A stretch of DNA of 64,000 nucleotides from JAWVYT01 sp046483065 (GTDB taxonomy: Bacteria; Gemmatimonadota; Gemmatimonadetes; Longimicrobiales; RSA9): NCBI GenBank assembly GCA_046483065.1, contig JAWODW010000072.1:1-64000 (forward strand), written 5' to 3'. The stretch's first letter is position 1, and every line of letters begins with the position of its first letter. Under the pieces are notes generated by a model that did not search any database, was not told the DNA's origin, and was given only the letters and a program-made list of their open reading frames with translations. Shown here piece by piece: positions 48,420 through 57,401 of this stretch. The translations under genes and the position numbers were made by a program.

Positions 48420-50695
48420 TGAAGCGACGGGAGTTTATCAAGGTCGGCGGCTACGGCGTGGTCGGTGCCGGGGTGCTGGGGGGGCTCGGCACGGACTGGT
48501 ACGGCTCGTACGCGCCCGGCGTCGAGAATCCGGGGACGGACGGCGACTACGTGGTGCCGACGTTCTGCGAGCTGTGTTTCTGGAAGTGTGGTGTGCTGGC
48601 GCACGTGAAGGATGGCCGGGTGACGAAGCTGGAGGGCAACCCGGCGGACCCGTTGAGTCGGGGTCGTCTGTGTCCCCGGGGCGCCGGCGGCACGGGTCTG
48701 CTGTACGACCCGGACCGTCTGAAGCAGCCGATGGTGCGGGTGGGCGGTCGTGGTGGTGACCGGTTCGAGGCGGTGAGCTGGGAGACGGCGCTGGACGAGG
48801 TGGCGGAGGGGTTCGAGCGGATCCGTCAGAAGCACGGTGCGGAGGCGCTGGCGCTGTTCAGTCACGGGTTCGGCGGGAGCTGGTTCAAGCACCTGTTCAA
48901 GGCGTACGGCTCGCCGAACGTGACGGCGCCGAGCTACGCCCAGTGCCGGGGCCCCCGTGAGGTGGGGTTCACGTCGGTGTACGGGATGGGCGTGGGCTCG
49001 CCGGAGACCACGGACATCGAGAACACGCGGTGCCTGACGCTGATCGGGAGCCACCTGGGCGAGAACATGCACAACACGCAGGTGCAGGAGTTCGCCACGG
49101 CCATCCGGAACGGCGCGGACGTGATCGTGGTGGACCCACGCTACTCGACGGCGGCGTCGAAGGCGGACTACTGGCTGCCGATCAAGCCGGGCACCGACCT
49201 GGCACTGATCCTGGCGTGGATGCACGTGATCATCGGCGAGGGTCTGTACGACCGGGCGTACATCGACAGCTACGCGGTGGGCTTCGAGCAGCTTCAGGCG
49301 CACGTGCAGCCGTACTCGCCGGAGTGGGCGTACCCGCGGACGGGGATCGAGCCCGAGCTGATCCGTCGGACGGCGCGGATGATGGCGGGGGCGCGGCCGG
49401 CGAGTCTGATCCACCCGGGCCGCCACGTGACGTGGTACGGCGATGACACGCAGCGGAGCCGTGCCATCGCGATGCTGAACGCGCTGTTGGGGTCGTGGGG
49501 TCGGGAGGGCGGCTTCTATATCCCGCAGAATATCGCGGTGCCGGACCTCGACCCGAACCACCACCCGGAGACGAGCGGTGCGGCGGACCGGCCGGGGCCG
49601 TCGGACTACCCGCTGGCGGACGCGGTGCTGGCGAAGGGCGTATGCGACGCGTCGATCCCGGGCCACGTCCGTGAGGACAGCGCCATCAAGGGGTGGATGG
49701 TCTATGGCTCGAATCTGCCCACCACGCTGCCGAACCCGGAGGAGACGAAGCGTGCGCTGGAGGCGCTGGACTTCGTGGTCACCATCGATGTGCTGCCGGT
49801 GGAGATGGTGGGCTGGAGCGACGTGGTGCTCCCGGAGTCGACGTACCTGGAGCGCGACGACGACCTGAACACGCCGTGGTACCGGCAGGGCTACGTGGGG
49901 CTGCGGCAGGCGGCGGTGAGCCCCATGTACGAGAGCCGGCCCGGGTGGTGGATCGCCAAGGAGCTGGCGAACCGGCTGGGCGTAGGCGAGCACTTCGACT
50001 GGCCGGACGCCCGGACGTACGTGGACGCCCGGCTCGAGGCGGCAGGGCTGGACGTGGAGCGGGCCCGTCGCGACGGGGTCATCGTCGCCGACCGGGAGCC
50101 GATCTACTTCGAGGAAGGGGTGCCGCCGGCGTTCTACACGGGCTCGGGAAAGATCGAGCTCTACTCGCCGCGGCTGGCTGAACTGGGCTTCGACCCCATG
50201 CCCACCTGGCACGACGGCGAGCTCGAGGAGCCGCCGCCGGGCTACTACCGGCTGCTGTTCGGCCGGGCGCCGATGCACACCTTCGGCCGGACCACGAACA
50301 ACCGGCTGCTGAGCGAGACGTACGACGAGAACGCCGTGTGGGTGAACCGGCAGGTCGCCGGGCGCTGGGGGCTGGAGCACGGCGACCGGGTCTACCTGAA
50401 GAACCAGGACGGGGTCCGGTCGACGTTCACGGCGCCGGTGAAGGTGACGGAGCGGATCCGGCCCGACGCGGTCTACATGGTCCACGGCTACGGCCGGAAG
50501 GCCAAGGGGCTGAGCTTCGTCCACGGCCGCGGGATCGACGACAACGAGCTGGTGACCAAGTACAACACCGACCCGCTCATGGGCGGGACGGGGATGAACG
50601 TGAACTTCGTGACTTTCGTCCGGGCCGAGGATGTGGCCGCGGAAGAGTCCGAGGCGGAGGCCGCGCGGGCGGCTGATGTGGAGGTGCCGGCATGA
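48419..50695 (+). CDS. Molybdopterin oxidoreductase, polysulfide/thiosulfate-reductase-type catalytic subunit
   Basis: 758 residues from ATG 48419. A twin-arginine-like leader (MKRREFIKVGGYGVVGAG) indicates export with the cofactor. The N-terminal [4Fe-4S] motif is C50-x2-C53-x3-C57 with a fourth Cys in GRLCPRGAGG (~85). SYAQCRGPRE places Cys176 at the molybdenum-ligand position; the family's MGD-binding motifs follow (VVDPRYSTAASKAD, VYGSNLPTT, VLPESTYLERDDD, MHTFGRTTNN). The following genes encode a four-cluster ferredoxin and an NrfD-type quinol-linked membrane subunit, the PsrABC/PhsABC plan. Substrate (polysulfide, thiosulfate or another sulfur or arsenic oxyanion) is inferred from context and not certain. 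Confidence 0.88.
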   Translation: MKRREFIKVGGYGVVGAGVLGGLGTDWYGSYAPGVENPGTDGDYVVPTFCELCFWKCGVLAHVKDGRVTKLEGNPADPLSRGRLCPRGAGGTGLLYDPDRLKQPMVRVGGRGGDRFEAVSWETALDEVAEGFERIRQKHGAEALALFSHGFGGSWFKHLFKAYGSPNVTAPSYAQCRGPREVGFTSVYGMGVGSPETTDIENTRCLTLIGSHLGENMHNTQVQEFATAIRNGADVIVVDPRYSTAASKADYWLPIKPGTDLALILAWMHVIIGEGLYDRAYIDSYAVGFEQLQAHVQPYSPEWAYPRTGIEPELIRRTARMMAGARPASLIHPGRHVTWYGDDTQRSRAIAMLNALLGSWGREGGFYIPQNIAVPDLDPNHHPETSGAADRPGPSDYPLADAVLAKGVCDASIPGHVREDSAIKGWMVYGSNLPTTLPNPEETKRALEALDFVVTIDVLPVEMVGWSDVVLPESTYLERDDDLNTPWYRQGYVGLRQAAVSPMYESRPGWWIAKELANRLGVGEHFDWPDARTYVDARLEAAGLDVERARRDGVIVADREPIYFEEGVPPAFYTGSGKIELYSPRLAELGFDPMPTWHDGELEEPPPGYYRLLFGRAPMHTFGRTTNNRLLSETYDENAVWVNRQVAGRWGLEHGDRVYLKNQDGVRSTFTAPVKVTERIRPDAVYMVHGYGRKAKGLSFVHGRGIDDNELVTKYNTDPLMGGTGMNVNFVTFVRAEDVAAEESEAEAARAADVEVPA

Positions 50696-51252
50696 GCGGC
50701 CGGAACGGGGGCCGGATGGGGATGGCCATCGACACGCAGACGTGCGTGGGGTGCACGGCGTGCGTGGTGGCGTGCAAGACGGAGAACGACGTGGCGGAGG
50801 GCTTTGCCCGGGACTGGATCACCACGGAGATGGTGGGCCAGTTCCCGTCGCTGACCATGGAGATCCGCAGCGAGCGGTGCAACCACTGCGAGGACGCGCC
50901 GTGCGTGACGGCGTGCCCGACGGGGGCGAGCTACTACGGCCCCGGCGGCACGATCCAGGTGGACGCGGACAAGTGCACGGGGTGCAAGGCGTGCATCGCG
51001 GCGTGCCCGTACGGCGCCCGGTTCGTGGACCCCCGGAGCAGCACGGTGGACAAGTGCACGTTCTGCGCGCACCGGGCCGAGGAGCCCGGTGGCTGGACCA
51101 CCGCGTGCCAGGATGTCTGCCCCACGTCGAGCATCGTGTTCGGTGACCTGGACGACCCGAACAGCGAGGTCTCACGGGCGGTGGCCGATCGGAAATCACA
51201 CACGCTGCTGCCGGAGGCCGGGACGCGGCCGAAGGTCTTCTACCTGGAGTAG
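50692..51252 (+). CDS. Four-cluster ferredoxin subunit (PsrB/PhsB-like)
   Basis: 186 residues overlapping the catalytic gene by four bases. Four Cys quartets are visible: CVGCTACVVAC, CNHCEDAPCVTACP, CTGCKACIAACP and CTFCAH...CQDVCP, consistent with four [4Fe-4S] clusters, as in PsrB, PhsB and DmsB. The protein passes electrons between the molybdenum subunit and the NrfD-like membrane subunit. It has no signal peptide, as expected if exported with the catalytic subunit's Tat signal. Confidence 0.93.
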   Translation: MSGRNGGRMGMAIDTQTCVGCTACVVACKTENDVAEGFARDWITTEMVGQFPSLTMEIRSERCNHCEDAPCVTACPTGASYYGPGGTIQVDADKCTGCKACIAACPYGARFVDPRSSTVDKCTFCAHRAEEPGGWTTACQDVCPTSSIVFGDLDDPNSEVSRAVADRKSHTLLPEAGTRPKVFYLE

Positions 51253-51258
51253 GGACGG

Positions 51259-52251
51259 ATGCAAGAATACACGAGTACACGGAGCAATGCCCTCATCGAT
51301 CCCGGGCTCCATATCTGGCACGGAGAGGTGCCGGCGTACCTGTTCCTGGGGGGGCTGGTGGCCGGGATCATGGTGCTGACGGGGCTGTGGATGCTCCGGT
51401 CGCCGGACCGGGTCCGGTCGCGGGCGCTCTCGCTGCTGCCATGGGCCGCGCCGATCCTCCTGTCGCTGGGGATGCTCTTCCTCTGGCTCGACCTGGAGAA
51501 CCGGTGGAACGTGGCCCGGTTCTACCTGACGTTCGAGGCCACGTCACCGATGTCGTGGGGCTCGTGGATTCTGCTGGCCATCTACCCGGCGTCGATCCTC
51601 CTGGCGCTGCGGATGCTGCCCGCCGAGCTGCGGGCGTGCCCGCTCTCGAAGCTGGCGCAGCGGTTCGGTGCCACTGCGTTCGGGCAGCGTGCCGAGCAGT
51701 CGTTCATGCGCACGATGCAGTGGGTGGGCGCACACACGCGGGAGATCGCGCTGGCCAACGTGGTCCTGGGCGCGGGCCTCGGGATCTATACCGGGATCCT
51801 GCTGGGTTCGCTGGGCGCCCGGCCGTTGTGGAGCTCGGCGATCCTGGGACCGCTATTCCTGGTCTCGGGGCTGTCCACGGGCGCGGCGTTCATGATGCTG
51901 TACGCGCTGAAGGACGACGAACGGATCGCGTTCGGTCGGGCCGACATGGTGCTGATCGCGGTAGAGCTCGCGCTTATCGGCCTCTGGCTCACGGGCCTCG
52001 CCACGGGCGGCGCGGCCGCGAGGGAGGCGGCTGGCCTGGTCCTGGGCGGGCCGTACACGGCGGCGTTCTGGACGCTGGTCGTCTCGCTGGGGCTGCTGGC
52101 TCCGCTGGCGGCCGAGTGGATCGAGCTCCGACACAACGAAGTCCCCGGCCGGCTGGCGGCGGTGCTGGTGCTGGTGGGCGGGTTCGCGCTCCGCTGGATC
52201 CTGGTCTACGCGGGGCAGCATTCGGACTGGATGATGGCCGCGCTCCATTAG
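51259..52251 (+). CDS. NrfD/PsrC-type integral membrane subunit
   Basis: 330 residues with about eight membrane helices. The first helix region has HGEVPAYLFLGGLVAGIMVL, typical for NrfD/PsrC proteins that bind quinol at the membrane interface, followed by paired Asp/Glu-rich loops (LWLDLENRWNVARFY). It anchors the complex and links it to the quinone pool. It follows the ferredoxin gene after six bases. Substrate range cannot be read from this subunit. Confidence 0.9.
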   Translation: MQEYTSTRSNALIDPGLHIWHGEVPAYLFLGGLVAGIMVLTGLWMLRSPDRVRSRALSLLPWAAPILLSLGMLFLWLDLENRWNVARFYLTFEATSPMSWGSWILLAIYPASILLALRMLPAELRACPLSKLAQRFGATAFGQRAEQSFMRTMQWVGAHTREIALANVVLGAGLGIYTGILLGSLGARPLWSSAILGPLFLVSGLSTGAAFMMLYALKDDERIAFGRADMVLIAVELALIGLWLTGLATGGAAAREAAGLVLGGPYTAAFWTLVVSLGLLAPLAAEWIELRHNEVPGRLAAVLVLVGGFALRWILVYAGQHSDWMMAALH

Positions 52252-52267
52252 CGCGGGAGGAGAGATC

Positions 52268-52777
52268 ATGGAAGCGAAGAAGTACTGGAACCCGTATGCG
52301 GCCGGGGCCCTGCTGGGGCTGACGCTGCTGGCCACCTTCCTGGTGACGGGTGGGGGGCTGGGCGCGAGCGCGCTGCCGAAGCGGGTCATAGCCCTGGGCG
52401 CCATGTCGGCGGCGCCGGACTGGACGGCGGCGAACACGGTGCTGGGCAGTTACGTGGAGGCGGGCAACCCGCTCCGTAACTGGCTGGTCATCGAGGTGAT
52501 CGGCGTACTCCTCGGCGGGTTCATCGGCGCGCTCTCGGCCGGCCGGTTCAAGGCCAAGGTGGAGAAGGGCCCCCGGATCTCGAACCGCGGCCGGCTGACC
52601 TACGCGCTGGCCGGCGGTGTGCTCATGGGCTTCGCCGCCGCGCTGGCCCGGGGCTGCACGTCGGGGCAGGCCCTGTCCGGGGGTGCGCTCCTGGCCACCG
52701 GCAGCTGGGTGTTCATGCTGATGGTGTTCGCGGGCGGCTACGCCACCGCGTGGTTCGTGAGGAGGCAGTGGATATGA
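52268..52777 (+). CDS. YeeE/YedE-family membrane protein (TsuA-like half)
   Basis: 169 residues, RBS GGGAGGAGAG. Four to five helices; the hallmark is ALARGCTSGQALSGGALLATGSWVFM, containing the G-C-T-S-G motif of YeeE/YedE proteins that move thiosulfate or other sulfur species through a Cys relay. The length corresponds to half of the E. coli TsuA-type protein, and the next gene encodes the second half. Together they probably form the pore. Its stop overlaps the next ATG (ATGA). Confidence 0.88.
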   Translation: MEAKKYWNPYAAGALLGLTLLATFLVTGGGLGASALPKRVIALGAMSAAPDWTAANTVLGSYVEAGNPLRNWLVIEVIGVLLGGFIGALSAGRFKAKVEKGPRISNRGRLTYALAGGVLMGFAAALARGCTSGQALSGGALLATGSWVFMLMVFAGGYATAWFVRRQWI

Positions 52778-53955
52778 GTGACATCTTCCCCCTGGCGTTC
52801 CAGAACGCCGAGGTACAGCTGCTCACGGCCGTGGTCCTGGGCTTCCTCTTCGGGTTCTCCCTGGAGCGGGGCGGGTTCGGCAACGCTCGCAAGCTCGCCG
52901 GCCAGTTCTACCTCCACGACATGACCGTGTTCAAGGTCATGTTCACGGCGATCCTCGTGGCCATGGTCGGGTTCTACACCCTGGCCGGTCTGGGCTGGGT
53001 CGACATGGCGCGGATGTGGGTGAATCCCACCTTCATGTGGGCGCAGGTGGTGGGCGGGTTCGTCCTGGGCATGGGCTTCATCATGAGCGGCCTCTGCCCC
53101 GGCACCTCCGTGGTCTCGGCGGCGTCCGGCCGGTGGGACGGGGTGGTCACCATCGCCGGGATCTTTCTGGGCACCGGCATCTTCGCCGTGGCCATCGATG
53201 GGTTCCCGGGGCTCGCGGCGCTCTACACCAGCGGCTCCATGGGCGTGTCCGTGCTCCCCGAGCTCTTCGGGCTGCCGCCACTTCCGTTCGTGCTCGTGAT
53301 CGTGCTGGTGGCCGCCACGGCGTTCATCGGTGCCGAGGCGGTGGAGGAGCTCTTCAGCGGCCGCTACGACGAGGTGGACCTGACGCCCCGGTCGCTCCCG
53401 TTCGCCAAGTTCGGCGTGGCGGCGACGTTGAGCCTCGTGCTTATCGTGGGTCTCGGGCTCCGACCCGGCCCCAGCGCCGAGCCCGTGCTCCGGCCCATCG
53501 CCGGAGAGCCGGTGGCCGCGTTGACGCTGGCGGAGCGGATCATCGCCGAGGACCCGGACCTGCTGATTGTGGATCTGAGGCAGGACGCCGCAGACCGCAT
53601 CCCCGGGGCGTACCCGGTGACGCCGGACTCGTCGGCGCTGTCGGTCCTGGCCGGCGCCGGTGCCGCCACGGACGTGGTGGTGGTCGATCCGGAGGGCACG
53701 GTGGACGTGGTGCCGGCGTCCTGGCCCGATGGGCCCACGTACCGGGTGATCCGGGGCGGTTGGTCGGCGTGGGAAGCCGGCGTACTCACCCCGATGACGC
53801 CGGAGGGCACCACCACGGAGGAGCTGGACCGGGTACGGTACCAGAATGGCATCGCCGCCTTCTTCTCCGGCGCTACCGCCGCGCCGGTGGTGGCGCCGCC
53901 GCCGTCGATCCCGTCGGGGGGCGGAGGCGACAAGCCGAAACGCGGCGGCTGCTGA
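52774..53955 (+). CDS. YeeE/YedE-type protein fused to a rhodanese-like domain, Cys-ending tail
   Basis: 393 residues. Residues ~1-225 are a YeeE/YedE-like membrane domain (FGFSLERGGFGNARKLAGQFY; MSGLCPGTSVVSAASGRWDG with the key Cys). From ~250 a rhodanese-like fold follows (LLIVDLRQDAADRIPGAYPV; VIRGGWSAWEAG) in which the usual active-site Cys loop reads VVVVDPEGT, so it is probably non-catalytic. The tail is Pro/Gly-rich and ends DKPKRGGC, a C-terminal Gly-Gly-Cys that could carry a persulfide. Completes the sulfur-uptake pair downstream of the Psr-type operon. Confidence 0.82.
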   Translation: MSDIFPLAFQNAEVQLLTAVVLGFLFGFSLERGGFGNARKLAGQFYLHDMTVFKVMFTAILVAMVGFYTLAGLGWVDMARMWVNPTFMWAQVVGGFVLGMGFIMSGLCPGTSVVSAASGRWDGVVTIAGIFLGTGIFAVAIDGFPGLAALYTSGSMGVSVLPELFGLPPLPFVLVIVLVAATAFIGAEAVEELFSGRYDEVDLTPRSLPFAKFGVAATLSLVLIVGLGLRPGPSAEPVLRPIAGEPVAALTLAERIIAEDPDLLIVDLRQDAADRIPGAYPVTPDSSALSVLAGAGAATDVVVVDPEGTVDVVPASWPDGPTYRVIRGGWSAWEAGVLTPMTPEGTTTEELDRVRYQNGIAAFFSGATAAPVVAPPPSIPSGGGGDKPKRGGC

Positions 53956-54085
53956 CGGGGGGGGGCGGCGCCGGCGGCGCCGCAACCGGCTCGCCTCGCG
54001 GCTCGCAACAGGCCGGCTTCGCCGGCAACAGGCGGCCTTCGGCCGCAACCGGCTCGCCTCCGGCTCGGAACCGGCGGGGTCGCCC
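53956..54085. repeat. Short array of mini-hairpins with CAACAGGC/CAACCGGC linkers
   Basis: Five or six tiny palindromes with TTCG-type loops (for example CCGGCTTCGCCGG and GGCCTTCGGCC) are separated by GCAACAGGC or GCAACCGGC. It belongs to the same family as the ~500-bp block at 45388-45885 but in one orientation only. It starts at the YedE stop codon and fills the gap to the convergent mobB gene. Confidence 0.75.
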
Positions 54086-54090
54086 AGCGG

Positions 54091-54630
54091 CTATTCGCGC
54101 CCCAGGACCCGGGCCTCGACCAGGTCGGCGAGCTTCCCTGCCAGCGCCGGGTCGTCGGCGTCCAGGGTGGGGAACGGGACCCGGCGGGCGTAGGCCTCGT
54201 CGTCCGTGATGCCGGCGATATAGTCGGCCCCACCGGGGTCGTTCGGGTCCCAGACGGGGGTGGCGTGGGCGCTCCGGCGGAAGACCTCGATCTTGGGCAG
54301 CGTCTCACCCTTGAACCCTTCCACGACCACGATGTCCGCATCGGCCAGGTACCGGCCCGCGAGGCGTTCCGGGGTTGCCTCCTCGCCCTGCGGCCAGGTG
54401 CCGAGGATCGCGAACTGGCCGGGGCCCGCCAGCACCACCCGCTCCGCCCCACCCTCGACCCGGTGCCGGTACGAGTCGGTGCCCTCGCGGTCGAGGTCGA
54501 AGTGGTGGCCGTGCTTGATGGTCATGACGCGGTACCCGCGCTGCCGGAGCTCCGCCACCAGCTTCAGCACGGCGGTGGTCTTGCCCGACTTCTTCTTCCC
54601 GACGATGCAGACCATGGGTGGTGCGCTCAT
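54091..54630 (-). CDS. mobB: Molybdopterin-guanine dinucleotide biosynthesis protein MobB
   Basis: 179 residues. MVCIVGKKKSGKTTAVLKLVAEL is a P-loop, followed by RGYRVMTIKHGHHFDLDREGTDSYRH, the MobB-specific block, and DIVVVEGFKGETLPKIEVFR. MobB is a GTP-binding partner of MobA that helps form the MGD cofactor. That fits the adjacent Psr-type molybdoenzyme (convergent neighbour), although the gene lies on the opposite strand, downstream of the peptide/ABC cassette. Length is normal. Confidence 0.95.
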   Translation of the reverse strand: MSAPPMVCIVGKKKSGKTTAVLKLVAELRQRGYRVMTIKHGHHFDLDREGTDSYRHRVEGGAERVVLAGPGQFAILGTWPQGEEATPERLAGRYLADADIVVVEGFKGETLPKIEVFRRSAHATPVWDPNDPGGADYIAGITDDEAYARRVPFPTLDADDPALAGKLADLVEARVLGRE

Positions 54631-54676
54631 GCCCGGGAAGATCGACGGCCCCGGCGGTGAACGCCACCCCGTGAGG

Positions 54677-54895
54677 TCAACTCGCGAGAATGACCTGCGT
54701 TACGCAGTCGATGTACTCGGCGAAGCAGAGCTTGTCGTGGTAGTCGGGCGAGATCACGTAGGTGTCCCAGGTGCTCAGGCACCGGCTGTACCGGGTGGTG
54801 CAGTCCTCGGCGGCGAGACCGCCGGGTGCGATGAGTATCAGCACCGACAGAACGACGAGGGTCTTCAGTATGCGACGAGGTCCGAACGGGGTCAT
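54677..54895 (-). CDS. Small secreted twin-CX6C peptide, paralogue 1
   Basis: 72 residues from ATG 54893-54895 behind GGAGG. A signal peptide (RILKTLVVLSVLILIAPGGLAA) precedes a ~45-residue mature part with two CX6C units: DCTTRYSRCL and LCFAEYIDCVT. The same pattern occurs in the paralogue at 57402-57614 (DCTKNYVSCL, ECFAEYTGCVT). The two units probably form a disulfide-locked helical hairpin, as in CHCH-type folds. Encoded 151 bases downstream of the ABC permease gene and 46 bases before mobB. I know no named family for it. Confidence 0.75.
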   Translation of the reverse strand: MTPFGPRRILKTLVVLSVLILIAPGGLAAEDCTTRYSRCLSTWDTYVISPDYHDKLCFAEYIDCVTQVILAS

Positions 54896-55046
54896 GACTG
54901 CCTCCAGGTTCAGGTTCGTGAGTGGACCCGGGGCGAGGATAGGGGACGGGATGGGGCAGCTGAATGGCGGGTCGGGACGAATCCGGCGCGACGACTGCAG
55001 GCGAGGCGGCGATCGACGCCACCTTTCGGTTACCGCCACCTTTCGG

Positions 55047-55724
55047 CTACCGCCGCCCCCGCCACCACGTCCCCACCAGCACTGCGGCGAACCCCACCGG
55101 CATGACTACCCCGAGCCGCCCGAGGCTCGGCAGCGTGCTCCCGTAGTCGTACGGCACCATGGGCGGTGCGAGAGCCGCCACGGCCTCCACCTCGCCGAGG
55201 GTGAAGACCAGGACCATGAGGAGTCCGAAGTAGGCGATGCCGGGCAGGAAGAACGGGATGTCGATGGTCGTCACCGACTCGACCATGATCACGAACGGCA
55301 GGAGCACGCCGGTGCGGAGCGCGAAGACCGTGGTATGCCACGCCGCCTCCGTGAGGCCGCCGCCGGGGAAGAGCAGGACGATGAGGAAGAGCCCGACGCA
55401 GACCAGGAGCCAGCTCGCCAGCAGGGCAGCGATCCCGCCGACCGTGTGCTCCACGGGGGACACGAAGTTCATCCGCAGGTACGTCTGGAGCCCGCCCGTC
55501 CGCTGCGCGATGAGGCCGGACCTGATCCCGAATACGGCGGCCAGGAGCGCGCCGTCGGACGTCAGCGATGGGTCGACCCTCCAGCCGTGGCCGGTCCGGG
55601 CCGAGCCCCAAAGCCCCAGGAGCGACAGGGCCACGAAGAGGGCGCCGCCGACCAGGGTGTAGGGTGTCCGGAGGTTGCTGGCCAGGGCGTACCGGGCCAG
55701 CGCCGCGATGCGCCGGAGCGTCAT
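55047..55724 (-). CDS. ABC transporter permease-like membrane protein
   Basis: 225 residues with six membrane helices (including IAALARYALASNLRTPYTLVG, LLASWLLVCVGLFLIVLL and ESVTTIDIPFFLPGIAYFGLLM). The pattern resembles heme-exporter CcmB-like and ABC-2-type permeases, but I cannot name the family. Its ATG overlaps the ATPase stop by four bases, so the two form a transporter. Cytoplasmic N-terminus likely. Substrate unknown. Confidence 0.75.
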   Translation of the reverse strand: MTLRRIAALARYALASNLRTPYTLVGGALFVALSLLGLWGSARTGHGWRVDPSLTSDGALLAAVFGIRSGLIAQRTGGLQTYLRMNFVSPVEHTVGGIAALLASWLLVCVGLFLIVLLFPGGGLTEAAWHTTVFALRTGVLLPFVIMVESVTTIDIPFFLPGIAYFGLLMVLVFTLGEVEAVAALAPPMVPYDYGSTLPSLGRLGVVMPVGFAAVLVGTWWRGRR

Positions 55725-56383
55725 GGCACAGCTCCCTCCCCCGTGTGGAGCCCGGCGCTCTGTCCGGTGGACCGCGCATGGCGCCGATCGGGGGCTTCAA
55801 CTACGGGTTGGGCCTCGCCGGCCTCGATGCGGATACCGCCTTCGCCCGGGCGCCGGTGCGTGGCCTGGTTCGTGACCACCACCACCACCTCGATCCGGGC
55901 CCGGTCGCGGAGGAGGCGGGAGAGGGCCGACTTGGCCTCCGGCGAGAGGTGCTCGTAGGGCTCGTCGAGGAGCAGAGAGCCGGGCACGCGCAGGAGCGCG
56001 TCGAGGAGCAGTCGCTTCCGCTCGCCGGTAGAGAGCCGCCGGATCCACCGGTCTCCGGTGAGCTCCGGCCGGAGCGCCGTGGGTGCGTCGGCCCGGGGGT
56101 CGAGGCGCTGCACCAGTCGGTCCCACGCCCCGACCATCGACCAGCCCGGGAGCGCCATCTCCGAGTGGAAGTAGTGGAACGGCTCGTGGCGTGCGCCCCT
56201 GACCACGGACCCGGCGGTGGGCGAGTCCAGCCCGGCCAGTACCCGGAGGAGGCTGCTCTTCCCGGCGCCGTTCGGCCCGACGATCCAGAAGACGGACCCG
56301 GGAACGACCTCGAGACTCAGGTCGCTCACCACGGGATTGGGCCCGCGGCGGACGGTCAGCTCATTCAGCGTGAGTGTCGGCAT
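55721..56383 (-). CDS. ABC transporter ATPase
   Basis: 220 residues from ATG 56381-56383 (MPTLTLNEL), preferred to a longer frame that would overlap the upstream gene more. Walker A GPNGAGKSS, signature LSTGERKR (a variant of LSGGQ), Walker B LLLDEPYEHLS and a short C-terminus. A P-loop ATPase for the membrane partner encoded next (ATGA overlap). Its start overlaps the end of the upstream lipoprotein gene by 23 bases. The compact size resembles CcmA-type exporters. Confidence 0.85.
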   Translation of the reverse strand: MPTLTLNELTVRRGPNPVVSDLSLEVVPGSVFWIVGPNGAGKSSLLRVLAGLDSPTAGSVVRGARHEPFHYFHSEMALPGWSMVGAWDRLVQRLDPRADAPTALRPELTGDRWIRRLSTGERKRLLLDALLRVPGSLLLDEPYEHLSPEAKSALSRLLRDRARIEVVVVVTNQATHRRPGEGGIRIEAGEAQPVVEAPDRRHARSTGQSAGLHTGEGAVP

Positions 56384-57377
56384 CGAGTCGGCAGAGGTAG
56401 ATGCGGTCGAGAGCGTCGCCCACCAGGGCTGCCCTGCGCCGCGGCAGGATAGCCATATGGACGGCCATGGCGTCGAGGGTATAGGCGCTGAGGAACCCGA
56501 GGTGGTCATCCGCCCGTAGGATCGCCCGCTGCCAGCGGCCGTCCACCTCCCGGCCGGACCGCGTCAGGAGGTACACTTCGTCCCGGCTCCGATCCACGCT
56601 CACGGCCAGGGCGGGGACCAGCATGTCTCCCGACTGCGCCGCCGTGACCGGCGCCCGTGGCACGAACGGGATACGCTCCGCGGTGGCGTCCGGCGTGGGT
56701 AGCGGGACCGACGCGACGGTGGCCCGATCGGCAGCCACGCGGAAGGCCCGGGGCGCCAGGAGCCTGTGGACCACCAGCGCGTCCCCATCGGCGAGGGTCT
56801 CCACGGCGGCCTGGTTGCCCAGCGCGCCGACCAGCATGTCGGCGTACTCACGGGGTGGCACGGCCACCTCTTCCATCGCTCCGCCGCTGAATCGGAAGAG
56901 GAGCGAGCCGGGCGAGCCGCCCATGGGCACCGCCGTGATCAGCAGCTCGTCGCCGGTCGCCGCCACGGCGTGTGGGACGAACTCGAGCCGCTCGGCGTGG
57001 ATCAGCCGGCCGTCGCGACCGAGGATCACGAGCTTCAGGCCGCCACGGGCGACGATGGCCACCGCCGAGTCGGCCAGCAGCGCCGCACTCACCGGTCGGT
57101 CCACTGCCGCGGGGCCGTACTCATCGTATTCGAGGCTCCAGATCGCTCGGAGGTCGTCGGAGAACTCGGTGACCCGGCGCTGGGCCGCGTCCAGGACCAC
57201 GAAGCTGGTGTCGGTGGCCGCGCGGAGCTCCTCGATGGCCACCTCGCCCAGATCGGCCGGCGCACACGTCACCGGCGTGGCCCGGTCCGCGAAGTCCGGG
57301 ACCAGATGATAGGTCGCTTCCTCACCGTCGCCGGAACACGCGGTCAGAAGCAGGGGGAGAAGGATCGACTTACGCAT
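56361..57377 (-). CDS. Lipoprotein, probably a beta-propeller
   Basis: 338 residues. The signal ends LLLPLLLTAC (lipobox). The body alternates short strands and turns with repeats every ~45-50 residues (SFVVLDAAQRRVTEFSDD; LKLVILGRDGRLIHAERL; DEVYLLTRSGREVDG), as in six-bladed propellers. It lies 24 bases after the CX6C-peptide gene and overlaps the ABC ATPase gene. Small Cys-containing peptides next to six-bladed propeller lipoproteins are known from Bacteroidetes (NVEALA-type gene pairs), an analogy only. I infer that it binds the peptide or its ligand outside the cytoplasm. Confidence 0.65.
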   Translation of the reverse strand: MRKSILLPLLLTACSGDGEEATYHLVPDFADRATPVTCAPADLGEVAIEELRAATDTSFVVLDAAQRRVTEFSDDLRAIWSLEYDEYGPAAVDRPVSAALLADSAVAIVARGGLKLVILGRDGRLIHAERLEFVPHAVAATGDELLITAVPMGGSPGSLLFRFSGGAMEEVAVPPREYADMLVGALGNQAAVETLADGDALVVHRLLAPRAFRVAADRATVASVPLPTPDATAERIPFVPRAPVTAAQSGDMLVPALAVSVDRSRDEVYLLTRSGREVDGRWQRAILRADDHLGFLSAYTLDAMAVHMAILPRRRAALVGDALDRIYLCRLDADTHAE

Positions 57378-57401
57378 GGGTTCAACTCCTGTTGGGAAGG
57401 C

